Below are positions 1-9,888 of a DNA stretch of 61,511 nt, one piece after another. The DNA lies in contig JAUCBJ010006112.1 of assembly GCA_032718475.1 (NCBI GenBank), positions 1 to 61,511 of the forward strand, given 5' to 3'. The notes beneath the pieces are model-generated. The model saw nothing but the letters and a program-made list of their open reading frames with translations. It was not told the DNA's origin and searched no databases. Positions within the stretch are counted from its first letter, which is position 1. Every line of letters starts with the position of its first letter. The position numbers and the translations under genes are program-made. Source of the stretch: Nemertoderma westbladi (Eukaryota; Xenacoelomorpha; Nemertodermatida; Nemertodermatidae).

Positions 1-1335
1 GGGGTGGCTGTGTGGTGTACGTACGTACATGTATAAGTAGTGTGGGGGGCTGTGTCGTGAACGTCCGTACACATGTATCAGTAGTGTGGGGGGCTGTGTG
101 GTGAACGTACGTACATGTATCAGTAGTGTGAGGGGGCTGTGTGGTGAACGTCCGTACATGTATCAGTAGTGTGGGGGGCTGTGTGGTGAACGTACGTACA
201 TGTATCAGTGTTGGGGGGGGGGCTGTGTGGTGTACGTACGTTACATGTATCAGTAGTGTGGGGGGCTGTGTGGTGAACGTACGTACATGTATCAGTAGTG
301 TGGGGGGCTGTGTGGTGTACGTACGTACATGTATCAGTAGTGTGGGGTGGCTGTGTGGTGTACGTACGTACATGTATAAGTAGTGTGGGGGGCTGTGTCG
401 TGAACGTCCGTACACATGTATCAGTAGTGTGGGGGGCTGTGTGGTGAACGTACGTACATGTATCAGTAGTGTGGGGGGCTGTGTGGTGTACGTACGTTAC
501 ATGTATCAGTAGTGTGGGGGGCTGTGTGGTGAACGTACGTACATGTATCAGTAGTGTGGGGGGCTGTGTGGTGTACGTACGTACATGTATCAGTAGTGTG
601 GGGTGGCTGTGTGGTGTACGTACGTACATGTATAAGTAGTGTGGGGGGCTGTGTGGTGAACGTCCGTACACATGTATCAGTAGTGTGGGGGGCTGTGTGG
701 TGAACGTACGTACATGTATCAGTAGTGTGGGGGCTGTGTGGTGAACGTACGTACATGTATCAGTAGTGTGGGGGGCTGTGTGGTGAACGTCCGTACACAT
801 GTATCAGTAGTGTGGGGGGCTGTGTGGTGAACGTACGTACATGTATCAGTAGTGTGGGGGGCTGTGTGGTGAACGTCCGTACACATGTATCAGTAGTGTG
901 GGGGGCTGTGTGGTGAACGTCCGTACATGTATCAGTAGTGTGGGGGGCTGTGTGGTGAACGTACGTACATGTATCAGTAGTGTGGGGGGCTGTGTGGTGA
1001 ACGTCCGTACATGTATCAGTAGTGGGGGGGGGGGGGGGGGGGGGCTGTGTGGTGTACGTACGTTACATGTATCAGTAGTGTGGGGGGCTGTGTGGTGAAC
1101 CTCCGTACATGTATCAGTAGTGTGGGAGGCTGTGTGGTGAACGTCCGTACACATGTATCAGTAGTGTGGGGGGCTGTGTGGTGAACGTACGTACATGTAT
1201 CAGTAGTGTGGGGGGCTGTGTGGTGAACCTCCGTACATGTATCAGTAGTGTGGGGGGCTGTGTGTGTGTGGTTTACGTACGTAGAACATGTATCAGTAGT
1301 GTGGGGGGGCTGTGTGGTGTACGTACGTACCGTAC
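1..1335. repeat. 41-42 bp minisatellite (about 32 copies), open at window start
   Basis: Tandem array of a G-rich unit (plus strand core TGTGGGGGGCTGTGTGGTG, then ACGTACGTACATGTATCAGTA). Units vary in G-run length and GTAC content; one unit holds a G run of about 20. On the minus strand each unit reads CAGCCCCCCACACTACTGAT followed by ACATGTACG, which closely matches the last 26 bases and donor region of the minus-strand exon at 1346-1493. Long translations through it are repeat artefacts. The array continues beyond the left edge. Confidence 0.95.
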
Positions 1336-1345
1336 AATCACCTAC

Positions 1346-1493
1346 CTGTGCATCAGTAATGTGGGCGGCTGTATATTGGACGACCCCGATACATCTATTG
1401 TTTTCGCCCTTTCGAGATTAGCGCGAGGTTTGTCCATCGGTTTATGGTGTCTCTTTAAATCAACACCTTCTTCTCGACTTCTGCCTCCATTAC
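1346..1493 (-). CDS. Internal exon of an unidentified gene (partial)
   Basis: On the minus strand an open stretch lies between an acceptor-like TTGGTTTTAG (just upstream, at 1494-1503) and a donor-like CAG/GTAGGT (donor at 1340-1345). It encodes about 48 residues: NGGRSREEGVDLKRHHKP, then a basic region with KPRANLERAKTIDV, ending NIQPPTLLMHR, entered and left in phase 2. I do not recognise the protein; it looks polar and probably disordered. Its neighbouring exons would be off the left edge and at higher coordinates; none is visible. The downstream donor merges directly into the minisatellite at 1-1335, whose units copy the exon end. Evidence is the open frame, both splice signals and the homology with the array; expression is unproven. 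Confidence 0.45.
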
Positions 1494-2385
1494 CTAAAAC
1501 CAATTACAGGGAATCTGATATGCCGTAGAGATTGATTAACTCTAGGATTGCCCGGTACGGAGACGTCAGGAAACGCCCTAGGCTTACTCGCCTAGGTGTA
1601 TATGATACACAAATGAGTTTTAAACATTTACCATCTAATGGTAAACCAATCAACCACCATCTACCTACAACACTACAGGCTATATCACTTCTCGGACTGT
1701 ATTAGATTCCCAGGAAGGTGATTTAGAAACTGCGGGAAACAGAGTTGCGATCGGGCACTAATTGAATCGCTGAAAAGGGAACATAGATAATTGACTTCAA
1801 AATAAAAAATGCCTGGAGAATGAAATGGTAATAAGTTTGTATGGGACCTACTATAGGAGCTGATAATGCCATTGTAGTAAATTACTTTGTTCAGAAGCAC
1901 AGCGCTGGTTCAACCCTAAGAGACATCACGTCCTTCAACAATTTTTTCACTTCTGAACAAACTAGTTAATAACAGAGTAGGCCGGTGTCGTCATTTATAA
2001 ATGTAAAAGTATTTTAAATAGATCTGTTTCACACCTTTATGCTTATTAGTATTGCCAATATTTGAAACATCCAGGAGCTATAAATAGAGTTGATGTATCA
2101 ACTCGATATATTGATACCGAATAAATGAATTGACATGCACAATAAGGTTCCATATAGATCCAACACCAGCGACCCGATTACGAAATTTTATTTGAAAACT
2201 AATGAGGCTTATTGTAAGAATTATTCAAAGAAGTAAACAAGGTTGTGGATATTTAACTAAACTTTAATTATTAACATTATAAATTCCAAACTAAAACAAT
2301 ATAAACTGTCCCTGTAAGTGATCAAATAAACGAACAACAATCGGTTTGAACCAAGATAAGAATTACAAACAATGTAAAATACAAC
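1494..2385. other. Non-coding AT-rich spacer with one TIR-element remnant
   Basis: No convincing coding exon. It contains one short foldback remnant (1888-1962), listed separately. Confidence 0.6.
1888..1962. mobile_element. Foldback remnant of the TTTGTTCAGAA family
   Basis: Left TTTGTTCAGAAG and right CTTCTGAACAAA form an inverted pair. The interior GCGCTGGTTCAACCC and the ACGTCC segment match the ends of the larger TIR element at 36546-38714, so this looks like a tiny deletion derivative or a solo end of that family. Confidence 0.6.
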
Positions 2386-2386
2386 T

Positions 2387-2632
2387 GTGCTTCTCGTAGT
2401 TGTGCTAACCTTCGCCGTATTGCTAATTAATTTATGTGGTTCATATGATCTCAATAAACTAAATAAGTCACATGTATTTAGCAATGTTAGTTACGCCCCT
2501 TGTCCTTCTGAGTGTAGGTGGAAGTTAGAATTTTGTACTGAACTAATTGATTGTCGTTTACGTATAAGCAATGTTGATAATATTTCACAAGATGAAATTT
2601 CAGAACTATTAAATTACATATCTGTTAACTGA
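2387..2632 (+). CDS. Possible small secreted Cys-rich ORF (LRR N-cap-like), partial
   Basis: The frame begins with a strongly hydrophobic stretch (LLVVVLTFAVLLINLCGS), like a signal peptide. A motif CPSECRWKLEFCTELIDC follows, whose Cys spacing resembles a leucine-rich-repeat N-terminal cap with one Cys replaced by Trp, then about 25 residues to a TGA stop. There is no in-frame ATG: the frame opens at GTG after a TAA, so either an upstream exon supplies the start (a pyrimidine-rich TTCTCGTAG precedes TTGTGC) or this is a pseudogene or a chance ORF. No LRR follows. Identity is not established. Confidence 0.3.
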   Translation: MLLVVVLTFAVLLINLCGSYDLNKLNKSHVFSNVSYAPCPSECRWKLEFCTELIDCRLRISNVDNISQDEISELLNYISVN

Positions 2633-2741
2633 TTAATTAATGCATGCACCATTTGTCGCCGTTTGATAGTTTATATGGTCTGTATCACCGTTCAATATAT
2701 TATAATATGTCTATTATTAACTAATTAATTACTTATATTAA

Positions 2742-4150
2742 CCCTATTACCACTGGGGTGTTTTGACCATTAGCACCACTGGGGGGGGGGGGGGGGCCGA
2801 TTCGGCCCACCCACTATATTTTTGTAGTCGTCCAATGAAATCCTACAAAATTTGGGCTGTTGGTGAAACAACTATAGATGAACACTACCAAACCTTAAAA
2901 AGTTAAAATTTCATAAGCAGGGACTCATAATTTTGATGAAAAATAAAAGTAGTCCCAGGACAAAGTTACAAAATTTTTCGTTTTCTAAAAACTTATAGTG
3001 TGGCAGTGTTGGCTAGATTTAGTAGGTTTTTCAAGACGCTGAATCGAATGTGATTATATTCCACTTCCAAAAATTGAAGTGGATGCTATTTTTCGTGCAC
3101 CTAAGAAGTGGGCGTGGCACTTCAAATTTTGAAAAATTAGATATTCAGAAAATGCCCCTAATTTTTTTATTTCAACGCATCTTTATGGGTTTTCTGGGCC
3201 GCTGAATCGATTGAAAGTAATATAGAAGCCTGAAGACTGAGTGGTTCGCCATTTTTGGTGCACCAAAAATAGGGCGTGGCACTTCAAATTTTGAAAAATA
3301 TGAGATTCGGAAAATACACTAAAGTTTTGATTTGCAAAGCATTTTTATAGGTTTTCTGGAGCGCTGAATCGATTGAAAGTAATATAGAAGCCTGAAGACT
3401 TAGAAGTTAGCCATTGCCTTTAGTGTTTTTTCCGAATAAAGTAATTTTGAAAATTTGAAGTGCCACGCCCTAATTTTGGTGCACCGAAAATTACGTACAC
3501 AAAGGATTTGAGGCTTCTATATTACTTTCAATCGATTCAGCGCTCCAGAAAACCTATAAAATTAATTTAAATTCAAAACTTTAGTGAATTTTCCGAATCT
3601 CGTATTTTTCAAAATTTGAAGTGCCACGCCCTAATTTTGGTGCACCAAAAATGGCGAACCACTAAGTCTTCAGGCTTCTATATTACTTTCAATCGATTCA
3701 GCGCTCCAGAAAACCTATAAAAATGCTTCGAAATCAGAACTTTAGTAAATTTTCCGAATAAAATAATTTTGAAATTTTAAAGTGCCACGCCCTAAATTTG
3801 GTGCTCCAAAAATGACGTACCACTACACTTACATGCTTGTATAGAGCATTAGAGTGATCCAAACCAATAAAAATAAATAAAAATAGCCCAAACATAAATA
3901 ATTACTAAATCACGAATGATTTTGTAAAATTCGAAAATTTCAAAAATTTTGGTGCTGGAGACCAAATTTTGAGGTGGCACCCACATCGAAAAGTAGAAAT
4001 CCAATTGCAACGGCGTTTTTTGCAAAAGATGCAGCATTAAATTTGGCTAATTCTCACAAAAAATTGGGCCGGTACGTAATGTGGTTGCATAGTTACAGCA
4101 ACTAAAATCTAGGAAGGGGCCGATTCGGGCCCCCCCCAGTGGTAATAGGG
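2742..4150. mobile_element. piggyBac-type (TTAA) foldback / MITE element, 1.41 kb
   Basis: Ends are TTAA-CCCTATTACCACTGGGG on the left and the exact inverse before TTAA (4151-4154) on the right. TTAA target duplication and a terminal CCC are hallmarks of piggyBac elements. The interior is a large imperfect palindrome: blocks with GGGCGTGGCACTTCAAATTT and AATCGATTGAAAGTAATATA run forward at about 3050-3420 and inverted at about 3440-3810. A poly-G run sits at about 2780-2796. No transposase ORF, so it is non-autonomous. Confidence 0.85.
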
Positions 4151-4154
4151 TTAA

Positions 4155-4990
4155 CATTTTAACGTAGTGCTGTACTGTCAGTATCTTTTCTGTCATGTAT
4201 GAATAATAATAATATTTATCCATATTAATTGATCTAAAATGGAATGCACACTGCAAACACACAGAAACCAAAAAGAATGTCACTAGCAAATGTAAAATAG
4301 AAGTGATGAGGGAAAGAAAGTGTAGTAAATCGATGCTCAAAAAATTAATCTTCATTGATCAAAATATGAAAATTATATTATTAAATAGATTATACAGGTA
4401 CCCCGAGGGCCCCACACAAATTGCTCCTGGTTCCACCGAAGTTTCCCCAGGGCGGGTTATTGGGAATAGTTTTCAATTAGCAATAATCGCGCCTCGGTTA
4501 AACCTCATCGGCTACGATACTGCCTCTGCGCAAAGATACATTTGATGAAACGACAAAACTTCTTATCTAACCAATTTACTTACTATAGTGGTATTTAGTG
4601 ATGTCTCCTAATATATAAAAAATATAATTATCTCTAACTCTAAATAAATTATAAAAACATGGTTATAATTATTATTATATTTTTCGTCTTTGATAAAATA
4701 AAATAACATAACAAAGAAAAAATATTAAATAATAAAATAACGACTTCTAATTTGAAATAAAATACCAATCGTCGAACTTTTCATATTGATGATATCAGCT
4801 GATAATTCCACACAAATGCCACCAGCTTGTTAGCCAGTTACGGCTACCGATGTAACGGTAACGTACTGCTGTACTGCTATACTGCTGTACTGTACTTCTG
4901 TACTTAGTGTACTACGCCTACCTGACTACCTTTCCTGCTACCCATACCGGTGATAGGTTGGCCTTATTTTTGTGGTGCCTAATTGCCTCC
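4155..4990. other. Non-coding spacer upstream of the MSL3-like gene
   Basis: AT-rich, with no supported gene. A short tract of TACTGCTGTACTG-like repeats lies at about 4863-4910. The promoter of the downstream gene is presumably here, but I see no clear TATA element. Confidence 0.5.
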
Positions 4991-4997
4991 CTCCTGG

Positions 4998-5849
4998 ATG
5001 ACACATACGAGCGGGACATCCAAAGGTTCGGACACGGAGAGCGTCCAGGAATTCCAATCGGAGAACAATAACGGACAGTCGCGAACAATCCGAATTAAAC
5101 TTCCTCCTCCACTAATCCACATCCTACAAACCGACAGTCACGAGATACAAACCCTCGGACATCTTATCAAATTACCGGCCTCCATAACCATCGCCAAAAT
5201 CCTTGAGGATTACGTCCAATACTTCGCCAAAGTCATAATTCCTTCGTGGAAGAACCGTTCCGTATCTAAGACGGTTCTGGAACACGATATCCCTTTGCCT
5301 CCGGAGCGGAAATTGAGTCTGTGTAAGGATGTAGTGGAAGGAATTCGGATATACTTCGATTTCGCTTTGCCACTTATACTTTTATACAACTCGGAACTCG
5401 ATCAGTACAAACGGTTGTCCCAAAACACGACAAGTTCCTCCGAAACTCCCGACGATTCTCGTCGGAAACTCCGCCGGCGCAGCGCGAGACTCACCGTGGG
5501 AATCGAAGCGCCGCCCGCCAAGTCTCCGCGAGTTGCGGAAGAGTCCGTCGCCCAGCCACCACCGGACCTATCCCCGCACCCAGAGCTCTTTGGTTGGTCA
5601 CTGTACCCCGATAGTTTCCAGGGTCCCACCCCGCCCTGCACCCTCTACGGGGCCACACATCTGCTCCGACTGTTCGTTAAGCTACCCGGTTTACTTTGCC
5701 GATCCCAGCTCTCGGACAGTCGTTCACGGATCGTCTGTCGCCACATCGACCAGTTCCTCAAGTATTTAGTCGCCAATGCGGATCAGTTATTCCCGGACGA
5801 TAATTATATGAAATCGAATAAACGGCCCAACGTTACTTTCTGCCAATGA
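4998..5849 (+). CDS. MSL3: MSL3-like MRG-domain protein
   Basis: 283 residues from the first ATG (a TAA lies in frame at 4980-4982). The first part of an MRG domain spans about residues 34-141, with GHLIKLPASITIAKILEDYV and KLSLCKDVVEGIRIYFDFAL, and the second part spans about 198-272, with TLYGATHLLRLFVKLPGLL and a final LFPDDNY. An insert of roughly 55 residues, basic (RRKLRRRSARL) then Pro-rich, splits the MRG fold; this split and the sequence favour MSL3 over the unsplit MRG15/MORF4L1. In MSL complexes this domain docks on MSL1 next to the MOF acetyltransferase. The N-terminal chromodomain found in full MSL3 is absent: it is either on an unseen upstream exon or truly missing. If an acceptor lies just before residue 6, the start would shift. 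The body has no introns. Confidence 0.85.
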   Translation: MTHTSGTSKGSDTESVQEFQSENNNGQSRTIRIKLPPPLIHILQTDSHEIQTLGHLIKLPASITIAKILEDYVQYFAKVIIPSWKNRSVSKTVLEHDIPLPPERKLSLCKDVVEGIRIYFDFALPLILLYNSELDQYKRLSQNTTSSSETPDDSRRKLRRRSARLTVGIEAPPAKSPRVAEESVAQPPPDLSPHPELFGWSLYPDSFQGPTPPCTLYGATHLLRLFVKLPGLLCRSQLSDSRSRIVCRHIDQFLKYLVANADQLFPDDNYMKSNKRPNVTFCQ

Positions 5850-6088
5850 TAGTAGTTTGTTATAGTCCAAGTGGCTACGCTAAAAATTGCTGACGCGAAG
5901 TGTACAGATTAACTATCGGGTGTAAATATTTAAAAACACATTAAAAACTTATTCAAGCGAAATTTTAATTGGTTTATTACATCGGTAATTTTTATTTTGC
6001 CACTTTGCCTAGTGTCTCGACTTTATTATATCATCAGATACTGTACTTTACTTTAAACAACTTCTAACAATAATTCCTTTCCTCCGAT

Positions 6089-6748
6089 ATGCCTAAGATA
6101 ATATCCTCCAGCGTTGTTGTTCAGGACAGTAAGGAACGAGAGGAAGGTAAAATAGAATCCCCATTACACGTCTATTACTGTCTGTGCGGACAGATGTCGC
6201 TGATAATAGACCTTCCGATCGATCAGCTGCCGGCGAGAATACGTGACGGCGCCCGAGTAATAGACGCGGCCAAACGGGCCAATAAAGTCACCTGCGACAA
6301 GGGGGAGACAGTGTTCCTAACGAGGTCGCACGAGGGCGTGGAACGACAGTTCCGCAAGGTGTGTACAAAGTGCGGACTCGCTTTGTTCTACCAGCACGTG
6401 GAACGGAATCCATCCGCGACGTTTATCATCCCGGGGTCTTTATACCGCGCTGGGGAAGGCCCCTTAGCCTCAGTTGGTTTCTACGGCCCGTCCGATGACA
6501 CCTCCAAACGAACCCACATCACTAAGCGAATCAAAGACATGGGTAAGTTTAGTTCGGTGACAGTGAGTACAATGGACGAGGAAGAGATTGAGTTGGAGGC
6601 TAGAGAAGTCGCCGATTCGTTCGCGGAGAACGCGAGAGTCATACAGAAGCAACTCGCTCGGAAAGGGATGCTGAAACGTGAACACGATGATTACGAACTA
6701 ACTGATGTTGCTAAGAAAGTGAAAGGAACTCTCATTGACAAGGAATAA
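6089..6748 (+). CDS. STEEP1: STEEP1 (STING ER-exit protein, CXorf56 family)
   Basis: 219 residues, about the usual family length (about 220), in one uninterrupted exon. The ATG gives the family start MPK, followed by SSSVVVQDSKEREEG. Conserved features are LHVYYCLCGQM (Cys31, Cys33), RVIDAAKRANK, a second Cys pair CTKCGLALFYQ (Cys92, Cys95), and the C-terminal signature KDMGKFSSVTVSTMDEEE, EAREVADS, KQLARKGM and KGTLIDKE. In vertebrates STEEP1 promotes exit of STING from the ER by increasing membrane curvature/PI3P; the role in this animal is inferred. It starts 239 bp after the MSL3-like stop on the same strand. AATAAA-type signals follow in the AT-rich 3' flank. Confidence 0.95.
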   Translation: MPKIISSSVVVQDSKEREEGKIESPLHVYYCLCGQMSLIIDLPIDQLPARIRDGARVIDAAKRANKVTCDKGETVFLTRSHEGVERQFRKVCTKCGLALFYQHVERNPSATFIIPGSLYRAGEGPLASVGFYGPSDDTSKRTHITKRIKDMGKFSSVTVSTMDEEEIELEAREVADSFAENARVIQKQLARKGMLKREHDDYELTDVAKKVKGTLIDKE

Positions 6749-7470
6749 CCAACTCATTTTATTTATTTAACGTGTAAAACTGAAACATAATATATTCATT
6801 ACTTTAGTATTCTCTCAGTAAAGCCAAGGCAATATATCAATTATGATAATTAAGTATTTTTCCAAAGTAACATTTCAGCCTGTCGTGTCATTACAATAAA
6901 TATGTTATAGCAAACGAAGGAGATGCTGAGATTCCTAAGAGAGTTCTCACATGTTGTGAGATCTGGGCCATTTCGGTCATATTCAACGTCTAACCCATTA
7001 ATTAATGTGGTGCGGGGGTCGTTTCTATGTCTTATCAAGTTCATTCAATTCAATTACAAAAAATTCATCAGAGACCCCCCCAGGGAAAAATGAAAAAAAT
7101 CTTACTTGGTGTTACAGATTCTTTAAATGTACGCAGTAGATTTAAATTATTATTTATTAACATCGTTCTACACAATTATTATACTCTTGGCCAAACATAG
7201 CGTAACTGCTGCGTAAGTGCCAAAACGGGGTGTAAAAGCTACACCGACTACCGACAACCAACGCCGTCAACCATTATTAAAGCTAATTAATGTTATTTAT
7301 TAATTGAGGGAAAGGAACAGGTTACAGTGGACGACGAGTACGAGAGTCCGAACTCAGGTTACATTTTCATATTTTCTGTTGTCGGCGTAGCGTTCACACC
7401 CGCCAAAACTGATTTCGAACAAATTGATGATCAATAGCTCTGATACTTGCGTTACCGAGACTGATTGAGG
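6749..7470. other. Spacer between STEEP1 and a LINE remnant
   Basis: No supported gene. The motif GGGAAAGGAACAGGTTACAG at about 7309-7328 recurs nearly identically at about 11036-11056 inside the small MITE, so part of this spacer is repeat-derived. Confidence 0.5.
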
Positions 7471-7473
7471 GAA

Positions 7474-8196
7474 TTAAGTCAAACAAACTCCCTGCAGTCC
7501 TGACATTTGTGGACTTCAAGAAGCATTCGACTCAATCCATAGAGGTAAAATGCTGGAAATCCTAAGAGCTTATGGAATACCAGAAGTAATTGTTGCTGGC
7601 ATTGGATTGTTATATTGTGACACAGAAGCACAGGTACTCTCACCAGATGGTGAAACTGAGTTTTTCTCAATCCTGGCTGGCGTACTGCAAGGTGACACAT
7701 TAGCACCATTACTATTTGTAATTGTGCTGGATTACGCATTGAGGACGGCCACAAAGGGTGAAGATCTGGGATTCACACTTCAAGAACGCAGAAGTAGTAG
7801 ATATCCGGCAACTACAGTCACAGACACCGACTTTGCGGGTGACATCGCCCTGCTCTCTAATACGCTAGCAGATGCACAGCTTCTACTGAATAAAGTGGAG
7901 AGGGCTGCTAAGGGGGTTGTATTGCATATGAATGCTACCAAGACCTAATTTAATTAGGTCTTGCCAAATTAGGTCTAATTTATGGAAACTTGACAACAAT
8001 TGACAATGTTCAACTAAGGAAGGTTGACGACTTCCAGTACCTTGGATCGTGGATAGAGTAGCAAAAAAAGTCAGAAGCTAGGAGAGTAGAGGCATGGGTA
8101 GCGAAATTGCGACAACTATGGAGAATCGGGAAGCCTGGAAGGATCTCATTTCCGCTGTCTGAGTTCACTCGACCTAGTAGTAGTAGTAGTAGTACG
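7474..8196 (+). mobile_element. Degenerate non-LTR retrotransposon (LINE) 3' part
   Basis: Translations in shifting frames match a reverse transcriptase palm. A broken VDFKK.FDSI block comes first, then GVLQGDTLAPLLFVIVLDYA, then the catalytic block read as TDFAGDIALLSNT, in which the second Asp of the usual FADD is replaced by Gly. Further downstream VDDFQYLGSWIE is followed by a stop. The element ends in a (TAG)n tract at 8172-8192, the same 3' tail as the copy at 35.0-35.8 kb. It has several stops and frameshifts and is clearly dead. Confidence 0.8.
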
Positions 8197-9241
8197 CAAT
8201 GCTACATTACCTCAGATTTAAAAAGAGACATAAGTCGTTGCGACCATTTGAAGAAAAGTTATTAAATTTTTTATAACATTTACATAATGTTGTGGATCAC
8301 CAATTACTACATATTTCACTTTGCAGATGATTAAACGCGCTATTTCCAGGTACAGAAGGCGAAATCTATATTAAACGCTAACGAATGAGCTGATAGCGGT
8401 TCCTTATAAACTAAGAGAGAGATAAATTAACCAGGGGGAGGGGGGGGGGGGGGGGGTGCTTATACCGGCGGTCTAACCACTTGGCAATCTGAACCCATTA
8501 TCGGTGCACGGTGTGCCCTGCACCGCATCCTGGTGTTGTAGGTATAGGCAGGCATACTATGCCTATGATATGCAACATAATTAATCTCAGACTTATTCAG
8601 CAGCGCGGTCTCTCTCGGCCATGGAAAACGAAGAATACAATAATATGATTACACTGGCACGGCAATCAATCAACAGGGAACTGAAAAAGTAAAAATAAAT
8701 ACCAAATTAAAGTCAGTCAATTTTAATAGTATGACATAATATAGGTGGGAAATTTGATTTTGTAGAAGCAGTTTGTTGTGGAACGCCGCATAGGCATGGC
8801 ATGTAATAATTCTGTAATTGAGACTGTGGATTACACTACACTGTATAGGTAGAACGTTTATTTTTAGGGTACATAATGTAAGCAGTGACCAGTGCAGTGT
8901 GTAAGCTTAGCTCTTTTTTCAAGTGCAAAATTATCTATCGCAATACCAACTCACCAAGTCAGATTATCTTCTTAAGAAGTGCTATAGTGTAGTGACTTAA
9001 TTTCGTTAATTTTTTGCCGCCCGCTATCACTGCTATCAGGCTATAAATAGCCACTACCATACCAACTACTAAATAAATAGTAAATATATTAAATTGAGTC
9101 ATGTTCATCAACTAACTGTATAACTGCTTTGGTTTTCAATAATAATTATGAATATAATATCTCCTTCCCAATCAGCCAAAAATGCTAAATACAAGTTAAG
9201 TTACCGGTAGTTTTTACATTACCGGTAGGTTTTTACTATAA
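8197..9241. other. Non-coding spacer with a poly-G run
   Basis: No gene seen. A G-run of about 17 lies at about 8440-8456. Just after it, the minus strand carries an A-box-like GCCAAGTGGTTAGACCGCC, which could be the remains of a tRNA-derived SINE. The region just before 9242 should hold the ATPSCKMT promoter. Confidence 0.5.
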
Positions 9242-9811
9242 ATGAATGACAGCAATAAGAACAAATCCCAAACAATACAATTGTGTTTCTGCGCTTTCGG
9301 ATTAGTTTTTGGAGGATTCTATGCGTTGGCTTGGCCTTTCGTTGCCCCAGGTTTTAAACGTATTGCCCTCCCTTACGTTCCAGCCACTGATAGACAAGTT
9401 AGCAGCGTTATTAAGGTTCTTAATAAACACGGCCGATCGGGGAACCTTGTTGACCTGGGTAGCGGAGATGGAAGGATAGTTATTGCCGCGGCTCGGAATA
9501 ACTTCCACGCAATCGGACTCGAATTAAACCCTTGGCTCGTACTTTACTCGAGATTTCAGTCGAAGAGACTCCGCCTTAGCGGTTCAGCGCGTTTTCGGCG
9601 AGAAAATATTTGGAAGTCGGATTTGCGTGAGTTCGATAATGTGGTTGTATTCGGCGTCGAGCCTATGATGAACCCGTTGCAAACAAAGTTAATGAGCGAA
9701 TTAAAGAAAGGAAGTTTCGTTGTTTCTTGCCGATTTCCGATGAGGAATTGGAAATGTTATGATCGCTTTGGTTCTACAGGGTTTGACGGAGTCTGGGTTT
9801 ATAAGGTTTAA
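9242..9811 (+). CDS. ATPSCKMT: ATP synthase c-subunit lysine methyltransferase (FAM173B family)
   Basis: 189 residues in a single exon. An N-terminal hydrophobic segment (about 11-35) serves as the membrane/mitochondrial targeting region. The family block [11 protein letters not shown] follows, then the SAM-binding motif [16 protein letters not shown] (about 69-84), the acidic ribose-binding block [13 protein letters not shown] (about 92-104), [10 protein letters not shown], and a closing CRFPMRNW and DGVWVY. In mammals the enzyme trimethylates a lysine of the ATP synthase c-subunit in the inner mitochondrial membrane; this function is inferred by family. The sister FAM173A/ANTKMT is related, but PYVPAT and the C-terminal motifs fit either, so the paralogue assignment is slightly uncertain. 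It ends only 77 bp before the next gene. Confidence 0.88.
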   Translation: MNDSNKNKSQTIQLCFCAFGLVFGGFYALAWPFVAPGFKRIALPYVPATDRQVSSVIKVLNKHGRSGNLVDLGSGDGRIVIAAARNNFHAIGLELNPWLVLYSRFQSKRLRLSGSARFRRENIWKSDLREFDNVVVFGVEPMMNPLQTKLMSELKKGSFVVSCRFPMRNWKCYDRFGSTGFDGVWVYKV

Positions 9812-9888
9812 CTAATCTATTTGTATTCTCTCGTTCCTCTGTATAGTATATAGTAATCACCTTTACTGGCTCTACAATTTAGTAATTA

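Noticed and set aside
120-800. Long minus-strand ORF of 226 residues in the first array
   Set aside because: Pure translation of the 41-42 bp minisatellite; no unique sequence, and the frame shifts with unit-length variation.
1166-1528. Plus-strand 120-residue ORF running out of the array into unique sequence
   Set aside because: The unique part is antisense to the better-supported exon with both splice signals on the minus strand.
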